Shown here in pieces: positions 1-8,920 of a stretch of DNA of 64,000 nucleotides. The notes below the pieces were generated by a model, which worked only from the letters and a program-made list of their open reading frames with translations, did no database searches and was not told the DNA's origin. The translations under genes were made by a program, and so were the position numbers. Position 1 is the stretch's first letter, and every line of letters begins with the position of its first letter. Source of the DNA: CAZDWZ01 sp964509425 (GTDB taxonomy: Bacteria; Bdellovibrionota_C; UBA2361; SZUA-149; CAZDWZ01); assembly GCA_964509425.1 (NCBI GenBank), contig CAZDWZ010000006.1:186001-250000 (forward strand). The letters are read 5' to 3'.

Positions 1-1
1 G

Positions 2-415
2 ACGGGCGGCGCGACAGTCTGTACTCAAATCAATGTAAACGATAAGAACGCATTTCATTCATTTCATTTCTGGCCCAGCACCAGAAACGGCGAGATGCAG
101 CTCATCATAACGACGGTCAATGTCGAACGCGGCGAGAGCACGAGGAGCGAGATGGACTCGCTCATCTTGAGGCGAAAAGTTGGAGAAAAAAATTGGCGGG
201 TCGTTGCAGGCGAGCTTACAACAGTGACAACAAACGGCGAAGAAAGGAGACCACTTACCCCTGAAGAGCTGATTGAGACTTCCAAGACTTGGAAGAACAA
301 CAACGGAGGACGTTATTTGGATCTCAAGCTCGCCTGGGCGACAGAACCACACGGTCTCGAGATCGTGGCAGGAACCTATGATCGGGGTAAAATTCTGATC
401 CTGGCGAAGGATTGA
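2..415 (+). CDS. Unknown protein, C-terminal part (runs off left edge)
   Basis: The reading frame is open from base 2 to the TGA at 413-415 and gives the last 137 residues of a protein whose start lies outside the window. An internal ATG at 95 exists, but the frame upstream of it also reads as protein, so the gene is probably truncated by the window edge. The composition is soluble and charged, alternating short strand-like stretches (LQLIITTVNVERG-like, RYLDLKLAW) with polar turns. No signal peptide, membrane segment or catalytic motif is visible in this part. I do not recognise the family. The next gene is more than 600 bases away and on the other strand, so context gives no help. Confidence 0.5.
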   Translation, partial: TGGATVCTQINVNDKNAFHSFHFWPSTRNGEMQLIITTVNVERGESTRSEMDSLILRRKVGEKNWRVVAGELTTVTTNGEERRPLTPEELIETSKTWKNNNGGRYLDLKLAWATEPHGLEIVAGTYDRGKILILAKD

Positions 416-1057
416 GGAAAGCGCCGCGACCGCGATTGCGGAGGCAAGCAGCGAGCATAGTTGTGTAACCTTGGCTCTCAGGCCTCCACCTTCGATCATC
501 AATCATCGTTGCGAAATCCCTATATCGACGGAAATAAGAGTACGTTTCTCCGGCCCGAGGTTTGTTCTCCACGAAATTTTCCGTGATACGAAAGTCGTCG
601 CGAGGCGCTGGACTTCCTGCATTCGAAGATCCGCCCGGTTTCCAAGCCTGGCACCGCTGCAGCGGGCACCATCGAGGCGTCTGCTGCGGCGGGCAAAGTC
701 GAAGCGGCCGAGAGATCGGGAGTTACTCACCCCGATCAATTTCTAGGGAGCAGCGCCACGAACCGGTGCGACGTAGCTCATCACAGCCGTCGAACAATCA
801 AATGCGAGAAAGTTGAGCGCGAGGCCGAGGAAGAGCTGCTCGTCAGGAGCTCGCCTCTGCCAGTCCGAATGAATCTGCATCGCCACGTTCCGGCCGTTAA
901 AAGCGCGTACGCGCACCAAGAAAAGCATTGGAAATGCGCCATAAAACCTACTTCTCAAATTTTCGTAACCTTCGATCAGCCAGTACTATCAGCAGTTATT
1001 GAGAAATCGTGGAAAAGCTTGCTGGAAAAGTGGCAATCCCAAGCGATCGAGGAGTGC
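416..1057. other. Gene-poor stretch, possible decayed coding sequence
   Basis: No convincing gene. One plus-strand frame from about 586 onward (EALDFLHSKIRP..., then an Ala/Glu-rich run) reads like protein but has a stop just upstream and no start codon with a ribosome binding site, and it continues into the antisense of the cyclophilin gene. It may be a remnant; several other short frames overlap it and look random. Confidence 0.3.
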
Positions 1058-1831
1058 TTATTTTGGAATCGCAAACGAGTCGCCGTCAGGAAGCGTGCCG
1101 TCCTGGTTAATCGGCCCTCTTTGCACGGGAGTCGGAATTCGGATCGGCGGCAGCGGCTCGGGATTCTCCTGAAGCGAGGGGCTGTCACGAAACCCGCCCT
1201 GGAGATCACGAGACTCCCCTCCGCCGGCTCCCCTCCGAGCGAGAAAATCCTTGGGAAGTCGGACGCGAATAATTTTATCACCTTCGCGGAGACGCCCGAC
1301 AACCGGGAACCCGTTCCTGACTTTCGCGAAGATGGTGTAATAGCCGTTTAGCTGTTTGTTCTGTTGAAGGCTGATGTAGAACTGACTCCCATTCGAGCGT
1401 CGCTCCGGGTTCACTTCGTTTGGAAGTCGCGCCCACGCGATCATTCCCCACTCATGACGAAGGCCCGTGATCTCGGGAGGAAGCGTGTACCCTGGACCAC
1501 CTTTTCCCGTTCCGGTTACGTCTCCGCCTTGGATGACGAAATCTTCTACGAATCGATGGAACTTCGTGTTGTTGTATTTCTGGTTCTCAACGAGATACTG
1601 GAAGTTTCTTACGGATATCGGAGCTTCCTTCCGAAAAAGCTCAATCTCAAACGCACCTTTCGTCGTCTCGATCAAAGCACCGTCGGGAAGCTCACGCCAA
1701 TCGGCAGGTTCCGGAAACGGCAACTTGTCCTCGGCAAGACCGCTCGACGCTGAAGCATGAATCAAAACAACGAGTAAAACCGCGAGAGAGAAGAAGTCGA
1801 AAAACTGGTTTACTGCTTCTCTAGAACTCAT
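1058..1831 (-). CDS. Peptidyl-prolyl cis-trans isomerase, cyclophilin type, exported
   Basis: Cyclophilin-type prolyl isomerase predicted to act outside the cytoplasm. The ATG at 1831 overlaps the end of the PBP gene (start ATG AGT TCT AG.. contains that gene's stop), so the two are translationally coupled; longer in-frame starts lie inside the PBP gene and are less likely. Residues 1-33 form a signal peptide (charged start, then a Leu/Val/Ala core). The cyclophilin fold spans roughly residues 48-190, with the active-site FHRF at 91-94, QGGD at 101-104 and the NGSQFYISL strand. The family's conserved structural features are present, and the roughly 70-residue C-terminal tail is Pro/Arg-rich and probably disordered. 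As the last gene of a cell-wall operon it may assist folding of periplasmic wall enzymes, which is inference. Confidence 0.88.
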   Translation of the reverse strand: MSSREAVNQFFDFFSLAVLLVVLIHASASSGLAEDKLPFPEPADWRELPDGALIETTKGAFEIELFRKEAPISVRNFQYLVENQKYNNTKFHRFVEDFVIQGGDVTGTGKGGPGYTLPPEITGLRHEWGMIAWARLPNEVNPERRSNGSQFYISLQQNKQLNGYYTIFAKVRNGFPVVGRLREGDKIIRVRLPKDFLARRGAGGGESRDLQGGFRDSPSLQENPEPLPPIRIPTPVQRGPINQDGTLPDGDSFAIPK

Positions 1832-4256
1832 CGCTTGAAAGGTAATCTTTCGGCGCTTCGACTTCATCGGCTGTTGACTGATGAGGCTCGCTCCCAATTT
1901 TGAAGTATTCGATGAAGGCTCCCTCGTCGCCTTCCGAGACCGTACGGCCGGTGTTTACGTTTATCGGAACCGGATACACGCCATCCGTGGGATCAAAATC
2001 TGTCGGCGGAACTCCCTGTAAAAAGTCTTGCATGAAATACAGATAGATCGGTGCGGCCGCCTTTCCGCCCGTCTCGTCTTTCCCAATTGGCTTCAACCGA
2101 TCAAATCCAACCCAAACTCCCGCCACATACTCCGGAGTGTATCCCAGAAACCACGCATCCATTTGGTCGTTCGTCGTTCCGGTTTTCCCGGCAATCGGCC
2201 GGTTCAGCTTCTTTAATACGGTCGCGGTGCCCCGATCGATGACGCCCTTCATCATGTGCGCCATGATAAACGCGTCATCCTCAGCAATAACTCGGCGTTG
2301 CTTCGGGTTTCCTTCATAGATGAGGTTCCCGTAACGATCGCGAACCGAAGTGATAAACAGCGGATCGGCGAGCCATCCCTCGGTGGCAAATGCGCCGTAG
2401 GCACGAACCAACTCGAGCATCTCCACTTCGGCACTGCCCAGAGAGATGGAGAGATTTCTCGGGATGGGTGTGGAAAGTCCGAGCCGCTGTGCGGTTTCGA
2501 TCACGCGGTCCATGCCAAGGCGCTGAATCAGGTAGACGGAGACGACGTTTCTTGAACGCTGGAGCGCCACACGCATCGTGATCGGGCCCAGGAATTTGCC
2601 GTCGAAGTTTCCGGGCGTCCAAAGTTTTCCGTCTCCGGCAACCAAGCTAATCGGGGAATCGGGGACGAGAGTCGACGGCGTGTAGTTCAGGGCTTCAATT
2701 GCCGTGAGGTAGACGAAGGGCTTAAACGACGATCCGGGTTGCCGCCGGGCGAGAGTCGTCCGGTTGAATTGACTCCGTTGATAATCATACCCGCCAATCA
2801 TCGCGACGATGGCGCCGGTCTGCGTGTTCGTCACGACGAAGGCCGATTCGAGCTCAGGAGTTTGATCGAGCTGAAGCTGCAAAGGTTTTACCGCCGGCGG
2901 CGCCGGCTCAGGAGCGGATTTCCCAGCTTTTTCTTTTTCACCGGCCGGCTTCTCAGCTGCGGGGTCTTCTTCGACGACAGTGAACTCGATGAGTTGACCC
3001 GCCTTTATGTATTTGGATGGATCGCCGAAAAAGGTTTGCTCGTCGCGCACCATCTTCTTCGCCCATCCGGCCTTCTTGGTATCAATCTGACCCTCGAAAT
3101 TTCCAAGCGCGATATGGACGACGCCCGGCTCCGGTCCCACCTTCACAACTCGTGCCTTCAACACCCGCCCCTTCGGCGGCCCTTCCTTTTCGAAGTCAGG
3201 ACCGAGGGATTCTATCTGTCGAGCCAGAATATCTTTTACCTTCTCTTCGGTGAGAGGCTCTTTCGGAAATCTCAGCCCCTGCCGTTTGTCGACCTCGCGA
3301 AGGCCCCGGTAGACCGCTTTCTCAGCCAGTGCCGTCGCATTGAGATCGACAGAAGTCGTGATCGTGAACCCACCGGGATTTAACGCCGTGATCTTTGGAT
3401 CGATTTTCGCAAAGACCTGATTCATGTTCTTGATGACGTAACCGGCGAAGTATGGAGCATGAAAAATCGTCTGCTCATCCGGCGGATAGAATATCAGTTT
3501 CTGCTCCTTGGCGGCGGCAGCGTCGATACTCGAGATCATGTTGTTCTTCAGCATCTGATCGATGACGTATCGCTGACGATGAAAGGCTTCCTGCCGTTTC
3601 TCCGGCCGGGAGAGCTCGCTTGGTTTCTGCGGCATTGCCGCGATAAATGCTGCCTCAGCAATAGTCAGATCTTCGAGGGACTTGTGGAAGAAGACCTTCG
3701 CTGCGGCCTTCACCCCGTACGAAGTCTCACCGAGATATACTTCGTTCAAATAGATAGTCAGGATTTCATCTTTCGAGAGATATTTTTCTAGCCGGTATGA
3801 AAGAATTGCCTCTTTTACCTTCCGGGTGAATGTCTTCTCCCGAGTGAGCACCAACGATTTCACAATCTGCTGGGTGATCGTGGAAGCACCTTGGCGCGTC
3901 GATTTGTGACGGAGGTTCACCCAAATCGCGCGGAAAATACTAATGATATCAATGCCGGGGTGACTGTAGAAATTCGAATCTTCCGCCGCAAGAAACGCGT
4001 TTCTCACGAGAAGCGGGATGTCTTTTAACTCGACAGGATACCGCCGCTCTTCGTAGGTCTCGGCAATCAGCGTTCCATCCGAAGAGTAAATGGAGGTTAC
4101 CGATTTCGGCGCGTAGTCGCCAATCTTCTCGATCTGAGGGAGGTCCTTCGAGATGCGCTTGTAGGCGTAGTAACCAACCCCCGTCCCGATCAACCCAAGG
4201 ACCAGGCCGAGCAGGCAAAACGTCTTCGCGAAGAATTTAATTATTCGCCAAAACAT
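1821..4256 (-). CDS. mrcA: Class A penicillin-binding protein (PBP1A type)
   Basis: Bifunctional peptidoglycan synthase: glycosyltransferase polymerises lipid II and transpeptidase cross-links peptides on the periplasmic side. One N-terminal membrane anchor at residues 9-31 follows a short cytoplasmic start. The GT51 domain contains the catalytic glutamate in AAEDSNFYSHPG (E92), the RQGASTITQQ motif (121-130) and YLNEVYLG (169-176). A central OB-like insert ends in a Glu/Pro/Lys-rich linker near 430-460. The transpeptidase has SxxK (S509-K512), SRN (568-570) and KTG (691-693). Length 811 is normal for PBP1A. It starts 12 nt after the DUF4340 gene and overlaps the cyclophilin gene. Sitting in one operon with MltG and a Gld-type ABC system suggests joint expression of wall synthesis and remodelling genes. 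Confidence 0.95.
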   Translation of the reverse strand: MFWRIIKFFAKTFCLLGLVLGLIGTGVGYYAYKRISKDLPQIEKIGDYAPKSVTSIYSSDGTLIAETYEERRYPVELKDIPLLVRNAFLAAEDSNFYSHPGIDIISIFRAIWVNLRHKSTRQGASTITQQIVKSLVLTREKTFTRKVKEAILSYRLEKYLSKDEILTIYLNEVYLGETSYGVKAAAKVFFHKSLEDLTIAEAAFIAAMPQKPSELSRPEKRQEAFHRQRYVIDQMLKNNMISSIDAAAAKEQKLIFYPPDEQTIFHAPYFAGYVIKNMNQVFAKIDPKITALNPGGFTITTSVDLNATALAEKAVYRGLREVDKRQGLRFPKEPLTEEKVKDILARQIESLGPDFEKEGPPKGRVLKARVVKVGPEPGVVHIALGNFEGQIDTKKAGWAKKMVRDEQTFFGDPSKYIKAGQLIEFTVVEEDPAAEKPAGEKEKAGKSAPEPAPPAVKPLQLQLDQTPELESAFVVTNTQTGAIVAMIGGYDYQRSQFNRTTLARRQPGSSFKPFVYLTAIEALNYTPSTLVPDSPISLVAGDGKLWTPGNFDGKFLGPITMRVALQRSRNVVSVYLIQRLGMDRVIETAQRLGLSTPIPRNLSISLGSAEVEMLELVRAYGAFATEGWLADPLFITSVRDRYGNLIYEGNPKQRRVIAEDDAFIMAHMMKGVIDRGTATVLKKLNRPIAGKTGTTNDQMDAWFLGYTPEYVAGVWVGFDRLKPIGKDETGGKAAAPIYLYFMQDFLQGVPPTDFDPTDGVYPVPINVNTGRTVSEGDEGAFIEYFKIGSEPHQSTADEVEAPKDYLSSDEF

Positions 4257-4268
4257 ACGCTTCGCCGC

Positions 4269-5756
4269 TCACTCCTTTCCTTTTCCTTCGATTTTCTCAT
4301 TCCTGATTTCATCGAAAAGTTTGTTCAGTGCGCCTGCCGGTTGGGCTCCGATGATCGCCGGGCGGAGCACGTTATCGCCGGTTTGAATTCCCACCCAACG
4401 CGGCTTTGTTTCGGCAACCGAAGGTCCGTCCGTGGAACCTCCCGGGGTCTGCGCAACTTGGGCTTCGTTGATATCGATTTCTTTCCCCACGAGAAGCCTG
4501 GATTTTTTCGCGGGCTCCGGACCGGTCGACGCAAACTCGACCTCGAGCTCTGCCTCCGGATTCAATAGCCCCGCATCTTTTATTACCTGAGGAACGGCTC
4601 CCTCAAAAGAAATCAATTCGAGGTTTTTCATGAAGTTTCGAATCGAGGCGGCAGGAGGTCCGACGAACCCAGCCTCATTGGACCTGATCTCGATGGTGGC
4701 ACCGCTTCTCAAACGCGCACGAACAACTCTCACCCGGTCGAAATCAAGCATCCGATACGGCATCCGGTCGCGGAATCCATCAATCGAACGAAGAAAGTAA
4801 AGATGAAAAGCGACATCGGTGCGGTAGAGGAACGGCGACCCTTGATACCGAAAATAATTTCCGATGCCGTCAGGCCCGACTCCTTCACCAACTTCGATGG
4901 TTATTCGAGAATCAAGAGTGTCGGCGCTTGAGAAAAAGAGAGTCATGGTGAGAACGGGAGCCTTCAGTCCGACCAACGCCGAGAGGGAGTTCTCATCTTG
5001 ATCGAGAAATTGATCGACTTTGACGTTTAGAAAGCGATTGAGGCGCCCGATGAGAAGATTCGTTTCCACCTCGAACGCTTCATTTCGAAGCTTCGCCATC
5101 CACTTCCCGCTTTCGGTCTTATCAAAAGTGACGATGTCGGCCCCGGGGCGGGTCAACAAGACCTGCCGAAGATTCGTGAGATCTTGCCTCAAGGGGTGTC
5201 GATCCCGCATCTCCTCGCGGGACGCATTCAACAGATCGAAAAACGGGGCATCAATCAGGAATAACCGCGGATCACCTTCAAGCTGAGCGTACCTCCTTCG
5301 GGTAAACGGATGCTCTTTACCGACCGACAGCGCCGGCGGGAGATTTCCGCCCTTAAAAATGACCACCATCTCGGGCGGCTCCAGACCGTACGTCTCGCCC
5401 TCTTCTTGCTCTTCGGGTTTGATCACGTTCTTCGATTCGAGGTTTTCGAGAGCAAAGATGATTTTTTTCAGTCTTTCCGGGTCAACAGGCGCATTTTGCG
5501 GCTGAGCTAAGGTCCATCGGCTCGTATCGACTTCGCCTTCGATTGTAGGATGCACGAGTGCATAGAGTCCCTTTGGCGAGACGACTGAAATTTTCTCGAT
5601 ACTCTCTGACTTGAAGGTCGGAAAGAAACGAACCTTCGACTCCGTCTCCGAAAGCAACTCCGGAGTGAGAGTTGGCTTGGTCGATTGGTCTTTCAGAAAG
5701 AGAAAAGTGCCTACGATAATGACTGCCAGCATCAAGAGCGCTTTTCGAAAACTCAT
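4269..5756 (-). CDS. DUF4340 domain membrane-anchored protein
   Basis: Partner protein usually encoded beside GldG-like ABC accessory proteins; biochemical role unknown. The start ATG at 5756 overlaps the GldG-like stop as ATGA, so I prefer it to a GTG 18 nt upstream. A single N-terminal membrane segment (residues 7-23, LLMLAVIIVGTFLFL) is followed by a large periplasmic region. Residues about 60-180 match the DUF4340 pattern: a strand-rich segment with RWTLAQP, then NLESKNVI and the GLEPPEMVV step typical of the family, then repeated beta units. Late residues 430-470 are Pro/Ser-rich. No catalytic motif seen. Gene order ATPase - permease - GldG - DUF4340 is the known arrangement of this transporter class. 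Confidence 0.82.
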   Translation of the reverse strand: MSFRKALLMLAVIIVGTFLFLKDQSTKPTLTPELLSETESKVRFFPTFKSESIEKISVVSPKGLYALVHPTIEGEVDTSRWTLAQPQNAPVDPERLKKIIFALENLESKNVIKPEEQEEGETYGLEPPEMVVIFKGGNLPPALSVGKEHPFTRRRYAQLEGDPRLFLIDAPFFDLLNASREEMRDRHPLRQDLTNLRQVLLTRPGADIVTFDKTESGKWMAKLRNEAFEVETNLLIGRLNRFLNVKVDQFLDQDENSLSALVGLKAPVLTMTLFFSSADTLDSRITIEVGEGVGPDGIGNYFRYQGSPFLYRTDVAFHLYFLRSIDGFRDRMPYRMLDFDRVRVVRARLRSGATIEIRSNEAGFVGPPAASIRNFMKNLELISFEGAVPQVIKDAGLLNPEAELEVEFASTGPEPAKKSRLLVGKEIDINEAQVAQTPGGSTDGPSVAETKPRWVGIQTGDNVLRPAIIGAQPAGALNKLFDEIRNEKIEGKGKE

Positions 5757-7321
5757 GATTTCCGGCGCCACCAAATTGCAAGACCGAGCAAAACGAGAAC
5801 CTCAGGAAAGAGGAAACCTGCAATTAAGAGCACCCGCCCCGATTGCTCATCGGAAATAATCTTCGTCGATTCACGAAGCGTCCGGGAGCGGATGCTGATC
5901 CCTTCAGGTTCTCCGAGCACCCAGTTTAGCGAGTTAAGAAAAAAATCAGCGTTAAAAACTTTCCTGATGTTGGTGTTCGACACGAAGTCGACGTCGCCAA
6001 ACACCACGAGTCTCGTGATTTTCTCAGGAGCCGTTCCTTCCTCAGGGCGGTAGGGAACCGGTCCCTCAAAAGTCACGACGACCGGAACCGGTCCGCGGCG
6101 CTCCGTGGCATCAAAGACAACTTCGGGGTTCTCACTGTAGATCTTCGCGACATCGGTTTCCGCCCAGCTGTTCTCTCCCGTGAATGCGAGCTCAGTCACC
6201 TTCGATCCTTCGCCGAGGTTCAACCCGCGACCGACGGAAGAGGCCGTCGTGAAGATCGTCGAACCTCCGAGACCATGAGAGATTTCGTGAACGCCATATT
6301 GTGAGAGGACGTTCTGTACTCCGAAGCCGCGCAGAGCGCGCTCGATGATAACGTCTGTCCCGACAGTGATTCCTAAAGGCGCAACGAGGTTCGCAATATC
6401 TCTCGAACCATTTGGTTCAGAGGCAAAAATCGCAGCGCCTCCCTTTCCGAGATAGCTCTCAATCTTACGAACCTCCTCAACCAGCAAAGATTTCTTTGGA
6501 CCAAGAACCAGAATTGCCGACGCGTCATCCGGAATTTTTCCTTCGGCGCCAATGCTCAGACTCTTTAACTGAAGATTTTCGCCTTGGATAAAATCGCGAA
6601 GAAACAAAAATCCGCTATCGTTCTGGCTATCGAGATCGGCTTCGCCGTGGCCGGTGACGACGTAGACTTTTTTTCCTTCACCGCGTTTGATTTTGAGAAT
6701 TGCATTGACGACCGCTTGCTCGGTGATATCCCGCGCAATCTTCGCCTCCCGTTTTCCTGTGTCACCTTCAAAGGAGAAGTGGATGGTTCCGGATTGGCTT
6801 ATGCCGAACTGGTCGACTAACGCCGGTTTTTTCTCCGGATCAATCACTCGCAAGATGAACTTCGGCGATGCCTTCTCAAAGCGCTTCAGGAGCGCCTGGA
6901 CGGCCGGCTCGAGCTTTCCCCCGAGATTGAATGACCGTGCGATGACCGTCTCTGTTAACCCGTCGAGCACTTTCAGAGTTTCGGGCGCGAGGGTGTAGGC
7001 TTGTTGCTCGGTGCTGTCGAAATGAAGCGGGTCATTTTTCACGACCCAAAGGTTCAGCAACGTAAGTACGCCGAGGAAGAGCAAGGTATACACCACGGCG
7101 CCGAAGCCATGACCCGCTTTTTTCAGATTACGCCCGCTGAGATTACGGAGTCCTCCTCCGACCGAGAACGAAATGAGAAAAATGAAAAGGCTTGCAGCAC
7201 CAATCCCGAGGTGAAAGGGAACAAAATGATACTCGTCGTTATATATGAGAGCCTGTCCGAGCAGCCCAAAGAGCAGAGTCACGAGTCCAAAGGCACCGAT
7301 GTAACCGACACTGCGCTTCAT
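5753..7321 (-). CDS. GldG-like ABC transporter auxiliary protein
   Basis: Large membrane-anchored accessory subunit of a Gld-type (GldA/GldF/GldG) ABC system. Two membrane segments lie at about residues 8-27 and 34-56, a third at 77-93, then a long extracytoplasmic domain, and a last membrane helix at about 494-516 ending in WWRRKS. The soluble domain has the ABC_transp_aux pattern: YTLAPETLKVL, then a Rossmann-like region with VYVVTGHGEADL and LVLGPKK, and a late VVFGDVDFVSN motif. The C-terminal stop overlaps the DUF4340 start (ATGA). In Bacteroidota such proteins are tied to gliding; here, in an operon with PBP1A and MltG, an envelope-related transport role is more likely, as inference. 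Confidence 0.85.
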   Translation of the reverse strand: MKRSVGYIGAFGLVTLLFGLLGQALIYNDEYHFVPFHLGIGAASLFIFLISFSVGGGLRNLSGRNLKKAGHGFGAVVYTLLFLGVLTLLNLWVVKNDPLHFDSTEQQAYTLAPETLKVLDGLTETVIARSFNLGGKLEPAVQALLKRFEKASPKFILRVIDPEKKPALVDQFGISQSGTIHFSFEGDTGKREAKIARDITEQAVVNAILKIKRGEGKKVYVVTGHGEADLDSQNDSGFLFLRDFIQGENLQLKSLSIGAEGKIPDDASAILVLGPKKSLLVEEVRKIESYLGKGGAAIFASEPNGSRDIANLVAPLGITVGTDVIIERALRGFGVQNVLSQYGVHEISHGLGGSTIFTTASSVGRGLNLGEGSKVTELAFTGENSWAETDVAKIYSENPEVVFDATERRGPVPVVVTFEGPVPYRPEEGTAPEKITRLVVFGDVDFVSNTNIRKVFNADFFLNSLNWVLGEPEGISIRSRTLRESTKIISDEQSGRVLLIAGFLFPEVLVLLGLAIWWRRKS

Positions 7322-7381
7322 TCTTCTCCTAAATTCTCCAACCGCTCCACACTTCTGTCCGTTTCCACAGTATTGTAAGCG

Positions 7382-8140
7382 CTATTGTTGCCTCTGGGCT
7401 TCGAGGACACGAATCGCAAGGAATAGTCCCATGGCGATGACGCTCAGGAAGAACACGACGTCGGTTCCCTGCAGAAGTCCCTTCAACAGGAACTCTCCGT
7501 GCTGCGACGGCGAGAGATACGAGAACACAAACGAGGGCCATCCCTCCAAGTGCGCAGCCGGAGCGTCAATGACGTAGAAAATGAGCAGCACCACCAAACT
7601 GATCACCCCGGCGACCGATTGGCTCTTCGCGCAGGCGCTAATTGCAAGCCCGATCGCGGCAAAAGCGTATGCAAAGAGGAGAAGCCCCAAAAAGCCGATG
7701 ACGATCGGAGCAAGTTCCGGGTCGGCAAATTTCAACAGTACCATCGGAAAAACAAATGAGCAGCCGAGCATGATGCCGATAACAGCCGCCAGTCCCAGCG
7801 CTTTTCCAAATACAACGTCCGACACCGAAAGCGGCGAGGTGACCAACAACTCGAAAGTTCCCGACCGCTTCTCTTCGGAGATGCTTCGCATCGTGAGGAC
7901 CGGAATGAGGAAGATGAGGATAATCTCCAAGGTCTGGTAATACGGATACACGACCCACTCGTTCAAGTTGGGCCGAAGATTGGGAAGAGTCGCCGCTTGC
8001 TGAACGAATCCGTTGTATTGCTGGAGCAGTGTGAAGAAGAAAAACGCCGAGAGAAGCGTGAATCCCGCAACAACGACATAGGCAAGAGGAGTCACAAATG
8101 CCGATCGAATATCTTTGGCCGCAATCGTCAGTGCTTTCAT
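7382..8140 (-). CDS. ABC-2 type transporter permease (GldF-like)
   Basis: Integral membrane subunit with about six helices in 252 residues, matching the ABC-2/GldF family. Visible features are an N-terminal AAKDIRSAFVTPLAYVV start typical of GldF-like permeases, the conserved EEKRSGTFELLVTSPLS segment near residues 88-105 that contacts the ATPase, and three later hydrophobic helices. The ATG at 8140 overlaps the ATPase stop (ATGA). A 60-nt gap separates it from the GldG-like gene, still compatible with co-transcription. Substrate unknown. Confidence 0.9.
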   Translation of the reverse strand: MKALTIAAKDIRSAFVTPLAYVVVAGFTLLSAFFFFTLLQQYNGFVQQAATLPNLRPNLNEWVVYPYYQTLEIILIFLIPVLTMRSISEEKRSGTFELLVTSPLSVSDVVFGKALGLAAVIGIMLGCSFVFPMVLLKFADPELAPIVIGFLGLLLFAYAFAAIGLAISACAKSQSVAGVISLVVLLIFYVIDAPAAHLEGWPSFVFSYLSPSQHGEFLLKGLLQGTDVVFFLSVIAMGLFLAIRVLEAQRQQ

Positions 8141-8871
8141 GCGGATGCCTCCTCTGAAGATACGCTGTCGTCACTCACCGCTTCGAGGAATCTTTGTTCG
8201 AGTGTCTTCTCTCGTGTCAGCTCACCGAGCTCACCCTGCAGAATGGTCCGTCCGCCGGCGATAACAACCACACGGCTGCAAACCTCCGTCACTTCGGACA
8301 AAATATGCGTGCTCAAGATAACGGTGTGTTTTTCCCGAAGCCCTTTTATCAGGCGGCGGATTTCAAGAATCTGCTGTGGATCCAGGCCGCTCGTGGGTTC
8401 ATCAAGGATGATCACTTCCGGCTTGTGAATGATCGCTTGAGCGATTCCAACGCGTTGCTTGTACCCCTTCGAGAGCTGCGCACAGACCCGCTTCCGAACC
8501 CCGGTGAGTCCACAGACCTCGAGCATCTCCTCGATTCGGCCTTTCATCGCCTTTCGCGGAACACCTTTGATCTTTGAAACGAACCTCAAATATTCAGTAA
8601 CGTTTAGCTCGTAATACAGCGGAGGCGATTCTGGGAGATATCCGATTCGCTCCCGCACCGCCTTGGGATCTTTTCCGACATCGATCCCAGCAACCGTTGC
8701 TGTCCCTCCGGTCGGCGGGAGAAACGTCGTGAGGATTCGCATGGTCGTCGTTTTTCCCGCACCGTTCGGTCCGAGAAATCCGACCACTTCGTGTGAATCA
8801 ACCCGGAATGTCACATCGCGAAGCGCAGTCAGGCCGCCGTATTTTTTTGTGAGCCCGTTCGCTTCGATCAT
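8137..8871 (-). CDS. ABC transporter ATP-binding protein (GldA/NosF-like)
   Basis: Cytoplasmic ATPase driving the neighbouring permease. It has Walker A GPNGAGKTTT (about residues 34-43), the signature LSKGYKQRVG, Walker B VIILDEPTSGLDP and the switch histidine in LSTHIL. Length 244 is shorter than the usual 300-residue drug exporters and matches GldA. The start ATG at 8871 has only a weak GAGA-type ribosome binding site. It follows mltG by 49 nt on the same strand, so it probably belongs to the ruvX-to-cyclophilin transcription unit. Confidence 0.92.
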   Translation of the reverse strand: MIEANGLTKKYGGLTALRDVTFRVDSHEVVGFLGPNGAGKTTTMRILTTFLPPTGGTATVAGIDVGKDPKAVRERIGYLPESPPLYYELNVTEYLRFVSKIKGVPRKAMKGRIEEMLEVCGLTGVRKRVCAQLSKGYKQRVGIAQAIIHKPEVIILDEPTSGLDPQQILEIRRLIKGLREKHTVILSTHILSEVTEVCSRVVVIAGGRTILQGELGELTREKTLEQRFLEAVSDDSVSSEEASA

Positions 8872-8920
8872 GATGGTTCTCTGAGAATAGAATCGCTTCC
8901 TGCCCCGGCCGGGCCGAGGT

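Noticed and set aside
869..1351. Plus-strand frame across the end of the cyclophilin gene
   Set aside because: No ribosome binding site and mostly antisense to a conserved gene; kept only as a possible remnant upstream of 1058.
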